Origin: a virus
Strand: one strand, 5' to 3'
Virus record (IMG/VR): IMGVR_UViG_3300024307_000004
Location: 1 to 48,330 of that record
Length of the DNA: 48,330 nt
The notes beneath the pieces are model-generated. The model saw only the letters and a program-made list of their open reading frames with translations. It was not told the DNA's origin and made no database searches. This document shows, piece after piece, positions 1 to 7,459 of the stretch. The position numbers were made by a program, and so were the translations under genes. Numbering within the stretch: position 1 is the stretch's first letter; each line of letters begins with the position of its first letter.

Positions 1-872
1 TGGTTTTCACGAGTCTTTGCTGCACAAGCCTCGAAGAATTCACAAGCTCTGCCATAACCATCGGACTCACATGCAGCATTTATCAGGCCCTCTCGTGGGA
101 ACTCATATCCTTCTGGCTTGTCTAGTCTCTGGCACAACTCTCCGAGTTGCATGTGAAACTCAGCAATCTTATCATCAGAGAATGTGAAGAAGTCTGACGT
201 TTGATACTTCACTTTCGACGGATCTTTGTCGATGAAGACGCCTTCAATAAATGCACCTTTCGCGGGCGCATTCAACCAGAGCTTTGCGAGTTGCGAATCC
301 GGTTTCAACTTACACGCTTCAGTTAGTCCAACGTAGTAATACATCAACTGCACAGACATGCGATACTTGTTGAAGTATTCTTCGACCTTGTAAGCTGATG
401 TTGTTTTGTAGTCACGGACAGCAAGCACTTCTGGATTCTCGCGCGACATACACACATCATCAATCGTTCCACACAAGATGACTTCGATGTGTTCACCACT
501 CCAGTAAGGAACAGCCCAAGGAATTTCCACCAGCGGCATGTTCTCGATCCACAACGTCTGCCACTTCGAATCTTCCATTGCCCACATCATGCAGACAGTT
601 CGGAAGTAATTGAAGTCATCTAGGAATTCCTTGCGATATTTCGTGTAGAGGTTCTTCACACCATCACGATAAGACCAGCCCTTCTGCGTTGCTGCTGTGA
701 CATTCTGACCGTTCACGCGATACTCAGCGACAAAATCATGAAAGCAAGAACCGAACACGATATCGTTCGGAACAAGTTTGTTGCTATATCCTTCGAGGAC
801 ATAGTTCAACCTGCGTTTGCAGGCAGACTTCCGCAAAGCGGAAGAGTTAAGCATTATGATTTTCTTTGGCAT
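1..872 (-). CDS. PD-(D/E)XK nuclease, Cas4/RecB-like (3' end cut off)
   Basis: This is a putative DNA exonuclease of the RecB/Cas4 PD-(D/E)XK superfamily, likely acting on phage recombination or end processing. The ATG is at 872-870 and the frame stays open to the window edge, giving at least 289 residues, so the C-terminus is missing. Visible core residues are His45 (GSCFHDF), Asp138 (GTIDDV) and the D-x-K signature Asp154/Lys156 (VRDYKTT). Cys18 near the N-terminus plus Cys267, Cys276 and Cys282 match the one-plus-three cysteine layout of the 4Fe-4S cluster in Cas4/AddB nucleases, although the spacing between the second and third is wider than usual. The gene starts 4 bp after its upstream neighbour and is last in the visible leftward operon. 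On a circular map it would precede the Sak4-like ATPase at the other window end, a sensible recombination partner. Confidence 0.85.
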   Translation of the reverse strand, partial: MPKKIIMLNSSALRKSACKRRLNYVLEGYSNKLVPNDIVFGSCFHDFVAEYRVNGQNVTAATQKGWSYRDGVKNLYTKYRKEFLDDFNYFRTVCMMWAMEDSKWQTLWIENMPLVEIPWAVPYWSGEHIEVILCGTIDDVCMSRENPEVLAVRDYKTTSAYKVEEYFNKYRMSVQLMYYYVGLTEACKLKPDSQLAKLWLNAPAKGAFIEGVFIDKDPSKVKYQTSDFFTFSDDKIAEFHMQLGELCQRLDKPEGYEFPREGLINAACESDGYGRACEFFEACAAKTREN

Positions 873-876
873 ATCT

Positions 877-1155
877 TTATTTACCATGCATCATCTTACG
901 CAACGCCATCATCTTCTCGTCAGTCAATGTTCCAAAGTCGAGATTCTTCAACACAGCTTTCATTCCTTGTTCTTGTTTCACTGCCGCCGACTTCATCTTA
1001 CTGCTGACTCCTGTCTTTGGTAGCAACATTCCAGTTCCTCTACTTGTGTCAGGACGCGTGAACTTGAAGTAAGGTTCAAGCATCTTCACGAGTTGATCAT
1101 CTGGAATTGCTTCGAGTCCAGATGCAGGTAGATCAAGAAGTTGTTCGATTGTCAT
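877..1155 (-). CDS. small conserved-looking hypothetical protein (92 aa)
   Basis: I do not recognise the family. The ATG at 1155 is chosen over an upstream possibility at 1191 because AGGAGG lies 9 bp before it, inside the end of the previous gene. The start is one base after that gene's TAA, so translation is probably coupled. The protein is mixed-charge and helical (MTIEQLLDLP near the start, LTDEKMMALRKMMHGK at the end) with a basic middle. It has no signal peptide or cysteines. It sits between an unknown gene and the nuclease in the operon that also carries the sigma-54-type activator. Confidence 0.75.
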   Translation of the reverse strand: MTIEQLLDLPASGLEAIPDDQLVKMLEPYFKFTRPDTSRGTGMLLPKTGVSSKMKSAAVKQEQGMKAVLKNLDFGTLTDEKMMALRKMMHGK

Positions 1156-1156
1156 G

Positions 1157-1804
1157 TTACGACTTCCTCCTAATATGCAGCACGTAAGCATCTAACGTCA
1201 CAAGTTCCATCGGATCATTCATCATCTCCGCAGACGCAACAAGAGCTTTCACAGTCTCTTGATCCTCAGGCGCAAGAAAAATCCCATCCGTAATCTTCAA
1301 CTCCTTCTTGTCACTGTTCTCCATGAACGTGTTCAGCATTGGTCGCCACTCAACAGTGACAACATCACGAACTGCGAACGCATCATGACGCACAAGAGCT
1401 TCACGCAACACAGATTGTTGTCGCCCATAGTTCATCGCATTCTCTTTGAAACACAACACGATAGCCCTCGGTGTCTTTCGCAAGACAACTTTCGCACGAA
1501 GAGATTCCAGTTGACCTCCGACATCGAGATTATCCACAGCGTAAGTGAACGACTGTTGCACACGCTGATAAACCGTCGTCAACTTTTCACCATGAGTGGG
1601 GGCGAATTCAATATCAGTCTTCTTCTCAATCATCTTCACAAGATGAGGAAGAATCGCACGACCATACTCTGCCTTGTAATATGTAGGACGTGTGCCGCCA
1701 GTGTATCGCTCCCGATTATGAGGCTTGGGCGTTATTGTTCCTCTCTGTTTATCCTCTGGAAGGTTGCCGTCTAAGAAGGACGTTGTAGTAATAGCATCAC
1801 TCAT
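1157..1804 (-). CDS. hypothetical protein (215 aa)
   Basis: No family is recognised. The start MSDAITTTSF at 1804 is preferred because AAGGA lies about 8 bp upstream; an alternative GTG at 1837 adds 11 residues and lacks a Shine-Dalgarno. The protein is soluble, with a basic N-terminal third (residues ~15-45), an alpha/beta-looking middle and an acidic C-terminal third. It lies directly downstream of the sigma-54-type ATPase gene with a 52-bp gap, and is coupled to the next gene. Its constant position beside the activator makes it a candidate partner, but nothing in its own sequence shows this. Confidence 0.75.
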   Translation of the reverse strand: MSDAITTTSFLDGNLPEDKQRGTITPKPHNRERYTGGTRPTYYKAEYGRAILPHLVKMIEKKTDIEFAPTHGEKLTTVYQRVQQSFTYAVDNLDVGGQLESLRAKVVLRKTPRAIVLCFKENAMNYGRQQSVLREALVRHDAFAVRDVVTVEWRPMLNTFMENSDKKELKITDGIFLAPEDQETVKALVASAEMMNDPMELVTLDAYVLHIRRKS

Positions 1805-1856
1805 ATCGTAAATCCTTATTAGCAAGTTGTATGCCACATTGATATGTGTTCATATA

Positions 1857-2735
1857 TCACAATGAATTGATACCGAGCACTTGCTTACGTAGAAACCAGT
1901 GCTGCATTTGTCGAATGTTACCTCTCAGTTGTGCTCGATTGTCATGCAAATATTGAGCATCCTCTTCTGTTCCACCATAAGCCTTTGCAAGTAGGATGAA
2001 ATCTTCGAGACAACGCTCACGCATTGGTTTGATTTCTACTTCGAACACAGCAAGACGGAAATACAAATCCATACGGAACTCACCATCATTGACGGCAGTC
2101 CACAGATGTTTGTGTGTAGCACTAATGAATCGACAGGAAATCTCTTCGTCTTGTGTTGAACCAACACGACGAACTGTCTTGTTCTGAATAGCTCGCAATA
2201 ACTTTGGTTGCATTGCTTTCGGCAAGTCGCCAATCTCATCAAGGAAGATTGTGCCATCGCGCGCATCTTGAAGCAATCCTATCTTATCAGTGTAAGCACC
2301 AGTGAATGAACCCTTGGCATGACCGAACAGTTCAGACTCGATGAGATTCTCACTGATAGCAGCGCAGTTCACAGCGACGAACTTGCCATGTCGTGTATTA
2401 TGCATAGCGCGGGCAATGAGTTCTTTACCCGTTCCGCTCTCACCATGAATGAGAACAGGATGTTGCAATGGTGCAAGTTTCTTGACATGTTCTTTCATCT
2501 CAACTAGAGCAGGGTCTTGTGTGATGAATCTGTCAAGCCATGTCATTGAAGGCTGACCGGGCTGCACAGTTGCAGGAGCAGGCGGAGCCTTCGGGATTTG
2601 CAAGGTCATCTTGCGGGCCTCATGTTCATTGATAACATTGGCAGCCTTGAAGATGTTGATACGTTCTTTACCGGATGATGCACGAAGTTGCTCTCTGAAC
2701 TTGCGCATCTCTTCTGCTTTTTGTTCTGGTGTCAT
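1857..2735 (-). CDS. sigma-54-interacting AAA+ ATPase (enhancer-binding-protein core without HTH)
   Basis: This is the central ATPase domain of a bacterial enhancer-binding protein, which in the known family remodels sigma-54 RNA polymerase closed complexes by ATP hydrolysis. In its 292 residues, Walker A is GESGTGKE (98-105), followed by ESELFGHAKGSFTGA with the sigma-54-contacting loop as GSFTGA (142-147). Walker B is FLDEIGD (164-170), arginine-finger candidates are Arg221 and Arg227 (FRMDLYFR), and there is a WPGNVREL-like RGNIRQMQHW (271-280). The protein stops about 12 residues later, so the usual C-terminal Fis-type HTH is absent. The first ~65 residues are a short charged helix and a Pro-rich linker, not a receiver domain. 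The start overlaps the upstream stop (ATGA). Three near-consensus sigma-54 promoters in the window, one heading this operon, support a transcription role. The ATPase family is sure; the regulatory role is inference. Confidence 0.93.
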   Translation of the reverse strand: MTPEQKAEEMRKFREQLRASSGKERINIFKAANVINEHEARKMTLQIPKAPPAPATVQPGQPSMTWLDRFITQDPALVEMKEHVKKLAPLQHPVLIHGESGTGKELIARAMHNTRHGKFVAVNCAAISENLIESELFGHAKGSFTGAYTDKIGLLQDARDGTIFLDEIGDLPKAMQPKLLRAIQNKTVRRVGSTQDEEISCRFISATHKHLWTAVNDGEFRMDLYFRLAVFEVEIKPMRERCLEDFILLAKAYGGTEEDAQYLHDNRAQLRGNIRQMQHWFLRKQVLGINSL

Positions 2736-3052
2736 AGGAGTTCTAGCTGTTGCTTATGTTTAAGTGATTGACGTGGTTGTTTGCGACGTGGTTGACTTTC
2801 TCCGAATTGTTTTGCTTTCCATGCGGACCAAAGACTGATAGCGCGCGTTCCGTAGAATGTTTCTGTCCTTCGTGAACCAAACTCGAAGATCACACAGAAT
2901 GTCCATGTGTCTGCTTGTTGTAGTGGACGCTTCTCGTGCATACGAGCACCAAGAAATGTCGGCTGCTCTGGCTTCTTCTCAACTCTCATGCCATAGTTGT
3001 TCTCCCAGCATGAGGTGGCGATGCTTACTTTCCTGAGGTCAATGACGCGCAT
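2732..3052 (-). CDS. hypothetical protein (106 aa), basic C-terminus
   Basis: No family is recognised. The gene overlaps the ligase gene upstream by 28 bp and shares an ATGA with the activator gene downstream, an arrangement typical of a real coupled gene. The first half is mixed and the last ~25 residues are rich in Lys, Arg and Gln (ESQPRRKQPRQSLKHKQQ), suggesting nucleic-acid contact or a flexible tail. The ATG at 3052 gives the longest form; an internal ATG near 2991 has a GGGAG about 14 bp upstream and could be the true start. Confidence 0.6.
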   Translation of the reverse strand: MRVIDLRKVSIATSCWENNYGMRVEKKPEQPTFLGARMHEKRPLQQADTWTFCVIFEFGSRRTETFYGTRAISLWSAWKAKQFGESQPRRKQPRQSLKHKQQLELL

Positions 3053-3936
3053 ATATCGTTTCTGTTACGGAATCGTTTGAAGACAGGGCAGCGGGGCGCT
3101 TCTTTCACTCCACACTTTTGTGATTCGTATTCGACTATCGTGCCAGACAGTGTGTCACGTCTAGCCCACAGCAGAGCTTTCTGTTCGTCGTCGAATCCTG
3201 TTCCAATGTTGAAGACGATACCTGAATCAAGGTCACGAACTAGCAACGAACCCAGTGTGCCAGCAGGAACCTTGTTCACTTTCTTGTGTGACCTTTTCGC
3301 TAATCCAAGTTCAGAGTTGAATGCAGGATTGTTGTTCTTCATCTCTTCGACTGCACACAGAACAATAGCTTTACCAGTTACCATTGGTTTCCATTTGACT
3401 AGCTCTTGCTTCGTCATTGTGGATTGACCACATTTGTATGGAGCGTGAGGATTACGGATGATGAGGCCTTCTCCTCCAACAGACAGCGATATATTAAAAG
3501 ACTCTTTCAATCCATTTTTGTCATGGATCAGAAGACATTTCATATAGTCTATCCATTGTGTAGATGAGCAATGACCACTTCGCATCTCTTCTATTAAGGC
3601 TCTGTATCTAGAGTCAAAAGGAAAAGGACTAGCCCAATCAAACACATACCACTTCAATCCTTTCACATCTGCATCCTCTGTCATCACGATGGATTCAATC
3701 TCTTGAAACGTCATTCCTTCAGCCCACAGTTCACCATCAAATCCATCTGGAATCTCTGGCACTTCAATCAACGCACGCAGTTGTGCGTTAACGATTGGCT
3801 TCATCGACTTCGACAAAGCTCTGCCTGCAACTTTGATGCAACGTATGCCATCGAGCTTATACGAAACATAGACAGGAAACTTGATGTCATCAAGCGATGA
3901 CATCGTAACTGCCCTCATTGGTCGTGTGATGTTCAT
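3025..3936 (-). CDS. ATP-dependent DNA ligase
   Basis: This enzyme seals nicks in duplex DNA using ATP during phage replication or repair. At 303 residues it is the short, phage-type two-domain form. Motif I, KLDGIR, places the adenylated lysine at Lys27. Motif III is DGELW with Glu69, motif IV is EGLIIRNP (156-163), and motif V is LVKWKP with Lys181/Lys183. The C-terminal ~100 residues (GTLGSLLVRD...FNIGTGF) look like the OB-fold. The start at 3936 has GGAGAGGAA just upstream, within the end of the helicase C-terminal gene, from which it is separated by 3 bp. The neighbours are replication and transcription genes of the same leftward operon. Confidence 0.95.
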   Translation of the reverse strand: MNITRPMRAVTMSSLDDIKFPVYVSYKLDGIRCIKVAGRALSKSMKPIVNAQLRALIEVPEIPDGFDGELWAEGMTFQEIESIVMTEDADVKGLKWYVFDWASPFPFDSRYRALIEEMRSGHCSSTQWIDYMKCLLIHDKNGLKESFNISLSVGGEGLIIRNPHAPYKCGQSTMTKQELVKWKPMVTGKAIVLCAVEEMKNNNPAFNSELGLAKRSHKKVNKVPAGTLGSLLVRDLDSGIVFNIGTGFDDEQKALLWARRDTLSGTIVEYESQKCGVKEAPRCPVFKRFRNRNDICASLTSGK

Positions 3937-3939
3937 ATG

Positions 3940-5157
3940 TTATTCCTCTCCCTCCTCTTCCTCTTCATCCACATCTGATCCACCAGAGTCATCGACGATC
4001 TCCGTTATCTTCTCGCCATTGCTATCAAACGACACACGATGTGTCTGTGCCGCTTCGACAATACAATCTTCCCATGACTCACGTTGACGCACAACTTCAC
4101 GAAGACAGCGCAACTTCTGTGACACCTTGTCAGCGATATGTTCTTCTATTGTTCCTTTGAAGAAGATCATTGTCTGAATTGTCTCGCTCAGCGACGTAAG
4201 TCGTGGTGCTCTTCCTAAACCCTGCACAAGTTCAATCGCACTGTAGCATGGCGCAATGATACTTTCACGTGGCAACAACTCAGGCTTCGAATGATGCAAG
4301 CTTAAGCCTACACCACCAGCTTTGAATGTGAACAAACAAATCTTACTCTTGCCATCTTGGAATCTATCAATCTCATCCTGACGCTGTGCCTTCGATTGCG
4401 TTCCGAGCTTCATGTTCTGAAGATCATCGGCAGTGATAGACTTCAGTCCTGCTTTCGTGAGCTTCTCACGATCGTCCATCTCTTGAGACAAATCCACAGT
4501 CTTCACGACTTTGTTCTCGTCTTCGTTCGACGTGACTATAAGACGCACGTTCAGCGACTTGAACAACTCCAAGTCTTCGGGCTGGAACAGATTGAATGTG
4601 CGCTCAGGAATCTTCTTCTCCTTGAGTTTCACCTTGCCATCGCTCGTGAACATGCCTCCCATGCCACCCCATATAATACTGATGTCATTGCGTTTGTATC
4701 CGTGCTTGTTCATCAGCACTTTGATTGTCGCAGCAATAGATTCCTTGAACTTGTATGCTACGACAGCAGCCTTGCCTCGTTTGCAGATGTCATCTGCCAT
4801 GTCAGCAACCTCTTCGTGACGAATTAGTTCTGCACTCTGCGAGAACTTCATCATCGCTACAAGCTCTTGGAATCGACCGAGTTCTTTCATGCCGCCGCGA
4901 ATCAATTCCATCTCACGTTCATACTTCTCCCATGTGAGTTTGTATTGTTCACGCTGTTTGTCCGTGCGAAACTCAATGAGCTTGACACGATTGCGTGCTG
5001 GGAACTTAGCCTTGACACCCTTGATGTCAATAATGTAAGGCTTCATCAGTTTGATTAAACGCTCCATCGCGGGTGGGTCGTATTCGTCCACACTTGCGGG
5101 CGCTGCGATTGTTGCTGACCACGTGGGCCAGACTGCATTTGTTAGGTGACCTTTCAT
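3940..5157 (-). CDS. SF2/SNF2-like helicase, C-terminal half (split gene)
   Basis: This is the second RecA-like lobe of a superfamily 2 helicase. In its 405 residues, motif V is FKAGGVGLSLHH (278-289) and motif VI is QGLGRAPR (312-319), preceded by a long charged region. There is no Walker A or DEAH box; those lie in the separate gene at 5409-6449. The first residues (HLTNAVWPTWSATI...) are what I would expect straight after the ATRAEMG end of that gene in an intact phage helicase, so the two are halves of one enzyme. The ATG at 5157 overlaps the stop of the 82-aa insert gene (ATGA) and has GGGAG upstream, so this half is translated on its own. The tail is extremely acidic (poly-Glu/Asp, last ~15 residues). 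Confidence 0.88.
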   Translation of the reverse strand: MKGHLTNAVWPTWSATIAAPASVDEYDPPAMERLIKLMKPYIIDIKGVKAKFPARNRVKLIEFRTDKQREQYKLTWEKYEREMELIRGGMKELGRFQELVAMMKFSQSAELIRHEEVADMADDICKRGKAAVVAYKFKESIAATIKVLMNKHGYKRNDISIIWGGMGGMFTSDGKVKLKEKKIPERTFNLFQPEDLELFKSLNVRLIVTSNEDENKVVKTVDLSQEMDDREKLTKAGLKSITADDLQNMKLGTQSKAQRQDEIDRFQDGKSKICLFTFKAGGVGLSLHHSKPELLPRESIIAPCYSAIELVQGLGRAPRLTSLSETIQTMIFFKGTIEEHIADKVSQKLRCLREVVRQRESWEDCIVEAAQTHRVSFDSNGEKITEIVDDSGGSDVDEEEEEGEE

Positions 5158-5402
5158 ATATTATATCTCCCATTCACTCCACCATCATACCAACCGTAAG
5201 GTTCTACTGCAAGTTGTAATCCAACACGACGACGTATGCCTGACGTGTGTCGTTTCTGTTCTCCAGCGGACTCAAGCTTGTCGCACACCTCACAAACAGG
5301 ACAGTTGTGCTTCATTCTAAACAATGGTCTACCGCAATAACACATCTTCAGCTTAGGCTTCGGTCCTCGCTTCTTTTGTAGATGTAGTGGTATTCTTGGC
5401 AT
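5154..5402 (-). CDS. small cysteine-rich protein inserted between helicase halves (82 aa)
   Basis: The basic N-terminus has an AT-hook-like KKRGPKPK (11-18), followed by a cysteine cluster CYCG...CPVCEVC typical of a zinc ribbon or knuckle. The rest is basic with an aromatic tail (YGWYDGG). It lies exactly between the two helicase half-genes: 6 bp after the stop of the N-terminal half, with the Shine-Dalgarno AGGAAT formed at that stop, and overlapping the start of the C-terminal half by ATGA. It could be a DNA-binding protein or the remnant of a mobile (homing-type) gene. I cannot see a complete HNH or GIY-YIG motif, so its role is unknown. Confidence 0.75.
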   Translation of the reverse strand: MPRIPLHLQKKRGPKPKLKMCYCGRPLFRMKHNCPVCEVCDKLESAGEQKRHTSGIRRRVGLQLAVEPYGWYDGGVNGRYNI

Positions 5403-5408
5403 AAATTC

Positions 5409-6449
5409 CTAGTCTCCCATCTCAGCCCGCGTTGCTACACAGAAACACTTTGCTTCACACACTCGCATAAACGGAGTCGCGCTAGAGAATATCTGCGTCA
5501 CCTTATTCGCTTCCACTCCGTGTGACAACTCCGTTATGTCATTCAATGCTTGAGCTATCCGCGATTGAGTTGAGTCAACATTTTTCAGAATTTGAGACTC
5601 ATCCCAAATCACTAGACGAGGAATGTTACGTGGACGCCACGTAAATATCGTATGCTCCTGCCCACTCACTACACAAGTCTGCTCATGAATGAACATCTTG
5701 CCTAGCTTAGCCCGCAGTTGCTCGATGTTCGTGACCATGCATGTCTCTTCATCCACACCGAACTGATCATTCAACACACGAACAGTCTGCTCAACAATCG
5801 AAGCCTTCGTCACATACAACACTGGCCACATTGAACGGCAGTCATCGAAGTATCCTACACGTTTGAGTGCTGCGATCACTGCACTTAGGATGTAAGTCTT
5901 TCCAAATCCAGTGCCTGCGAGTAGAAGATTAGCACGATGCTTATGCACATGCAGATTACGAACAAGCTCTTTCGCTTTACGAATCTGGAATCCGAATGGA
6001 ATAACCTTGGGATTCTTCTCTAGTTCTGGAAGATCGAGAACGATGTCTTGCTCAACGTGTTCTTCTGTGGGCTGAGCTACTGGTGGTGCAGGTGCAGTTG
6101 GTTTGACCTCAGCAGGCTTCGGTTGTTCAGTCGCAACAACCTTTGGTTGCTCTGCAACTTTCGGTTTCGCACTAAGTAACTCACGTCCTTGCAGGATTAG
6201 TGCAGTAAGTTCATCATGCGTTACAATTCTGTTCTCACGCCCTGCTCTATCAACACCTAGTGAGTCACAGATTGTGAATAAATCTTGCGCCTTGCCAAGC
6301 CTATGCATGAAGCGCACTCGTTGTGCAGTGCCCTCATATTGCTTTTGCAGGAACGCTAACTTGGCGGCTTCAGTCTGTGCTCCGAACGTGCGTTGACTGT
6401 GCCAGCCTGCTGGTTTATTTGGTTTCGGAGGAGTATTTGGATTGCTCAT
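5409..6449 (-). CDS. SF2/SNF2-like helicase, N-terminal half (split gene)
   Basis: This carries the first RecA-like lobe: Walker A GTGFGKT (179-185), motif Ia-like YVTKASIVEQT (212-222), DEAD-box-equivalent DESQ (283-286) and motif III SATP (323-326). The protein ends 20 residues later at ATRAEMGD. About 150 N-terminal residues precede the lobe, including a Lys/Pro/Ala-rich linker (~95-130). Motifs V and VI are in the gene at 3940-5157, so neither half can be an active translocase alone; the two presumably assemble. The start overlaps the upstream gene by 35 bp. ATP-driven DNA unwinding or remodelling during replication or recombination is the family role. Confidence 0.9.
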   Translation of the reverse strand: MSNPNTPPKPNKPAGWHSQRTFGAQTEAAKLAFLQKQYEGTAQRVRFMHRLGKAQDLFTICDSLGVDRAGRENRIVTHDELTALILQGRELLSAKPKVAEQPKVVATEQPKPAEVKPTAPAPPVAQPTEEHVEQDIVLDLPELEKNPKVIPFGFQIRKAKELVRNLHVHKHRANLLLAGTGFGKTYILSAVIAALKRVGYFDDCRSMWPVLYVTKASIVEQTVRVLNDQFGVDEETCMVTNIEQLRAKLGKMFIHEQTCVVSGQEHTIFTWRPRNIPRLVIWDESQILKNVDSTQSRIAQALNDITELSHGVEANKVTQIFSSATPFMRVCEAKCFCVATRAEMGD

Positions 6450-6855
6450 CTTTCAATTCTTTCTCAAGCATTTCGAGTGTGCATTCGAGTTCGCGGATCA
6501 TTGGTTCTGGATCGGATGGAGAATCGTCAACATAAGCACGATAAGGACTGTGACATTCATTTTCAGTTTCATTATCACAACTAACATCACCACGACAACG
6601 AAACAATGGACACGTGTCACAGTCTCCTCTGTCTTCTATGTCAGCAAGTTGACACAGAGCACAAGTGGAAGAAGACACACTTATAGGTGCTTCTTCTAGT
6701 TTATGCTTCTCCAAATTCTCTTTTCGCAATCCCTTCCACTTTTGCAGAGAGTGTTTCGTTGCACCTATCTGGTTGTGCAGTGAATCTTTCGCATTACCAT
6801 TCCACTCACTCGCATCAATCGGATAGAACTCCTCTTCCCATGTTGCATCACTCAT
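6415..6855 (-). CDS. cysteine-rich hypothetical protein (146 aa)
   Basis: The middle section contains CALCQLA...CDTCPLFRCRGDVSCDN...C followed by SPY. This C-x2-C / C-x2-CPL-type pattern recurs in unnamed phage proteins and suggests metal binding. A charged helix follows at the C-terminus (ELECTLEMLEKELKDEQ). The gene lies 6 bp after the first gene of the operon and overlaps the helicase N-half by 35 bp. No catalytic motif is visible. Function is unknown. Confidence 0.75.
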   Translation of the reverse strand: MSDATWEEEFYPIDASEWNGNAKDSLHNQIGATKHSLQKWKGLRKENLEKHKLEEAPISVSSSTCALCQLADIEDRGDCDTCPLFRCRGDVSCDNETENECHSPYRAYVDDSPSDPEPMIRELECTLEMLEKELKDEQSKYSSETK

Positions 6856-6861
6856 AATTAT

Positions 6862-7314
6862 TCACGATCCTTTCTCCATCAATTTAGCCATCTCAATCTT
6901 TCGAGCTTTCTCGATTAGAGCTTTCGGATTATTGCACATCGGCATGAACATCTTCTCAGCCTGCGCTTTATTTCCCGGAAATACTTCAAGAAAGAACTGC
7001 ATCACAACACTCTTCGCATGTTGATACGCTAGCTCATCTTCTAACAACTTCGCTTTGCGTTCTTCATCAGCGAGAGTTTTCGCAAATGAACGATGCCACT
7101 CCGCCTTTCGATAGATACAAATCACTCCTCGTTTTGTCACGTGCACGACGTGATGTAACTCGTCTGGGTCAGCATCACGCAACGACCTAACAAGTTCGTG
7201 ATCCATACCATCCACTTCTTCTCGCTCGCTCATCGGGTTTGCTCTCGTCATCAAGTCGAGCAGAAGTTTGATAGACACCGAACACATAGATTGATTAGCT
7301 GTATTGGATTCCAT
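6862..7314 (-). CDS. first gene of the sigma-54-promoter operon, hypothetical (150 aa)
   Basis: I do not recognise the family. It is a soluble, highly charged and mostly helical protein with a possible coiled segment (FAKTLADEERKAKLLEDELAYQHA) and a Met-rich C-terminal region. The start at 7314 is about 28 bp downstream of the predicted transcription start of the minus-strand sigma-54 promoter at 7353-7369. It therefore leads the operon that continues through helicase, ligase, activator and nuclease. No strong Shine-Dalgarno is seen, and internal ATGs at codons 10 and 22 are possible alternatives. Confidence 0.7.
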   Translation of the reverse strand: MESNTANQSMCSVSIKLLLDLMTRANPMSEREEVDGMDHELVRSLRDADPDELHHVVHVTKRGVICIYRKAEWHRSFAKTLADEERKAKLLEDELAYQHAKSVVMQFFLEVFPGNKAQAEKMFMPMCNNPKALIEKARKIEMAKLMEKGS

Positions 7315-7352
7315 ATTTATTTGCAGTATCGTTGGTTGTATCCATTCACTGT

Positions 7353-7369
7353 AGCATTTGCCATGCCAA
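7353..7369 (-). promoter_or_regulatory. sigma-54 (-24/-12) promoter for the leftward replication/activator operon
   Basis: The minus strand reads TTGGCATGGCAAATGCT against the consensus YTGGCACG-N4-TTGCW. The -24 GG and -12 GC are separated by exactly 10 bases, with one mismatch in each element. It lies in an intergenic gap after the terminator at 7388-7420 and before the gene starting at 7314. The predicted transcript would include the phage's own sigma-54-type ATPase. Confidence 0.65.
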
Positions 7370-7387
7370 TCTGTGAAGTAAATGAAA

Positions 7388-7420
7388 TGGCCGCTGAACT
7401 CTTGTGAAGTCCAACGGCCA
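7388..7420 (-). terminator. Rho-independent terminator after gene 7460-7942
   Basis: On the minus strand a 14-bp stem (arms 7407-7420 and 7388-7401, including G-U pairs) with a 5-nt loop is followed by the U-rich TTTCATTTACTT. It begins 40 bp after the stop of the 160-aa gene. It separates that transcript from the sigma-54 promoter immediately downstream. Confidence 0.7.
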
Positions 7421-7459
7421 CTCGATTACTCAACAACTTGTGATTGTTATCGTAACACT

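Noticed and set aside
5154-5402. Group I intron or intein splitting the helicase
   Set aside because: Only ~250 bp, with independent stop, start and ribosome-binding signals on both sides; no conserved intron core or intein splice residues are seen.
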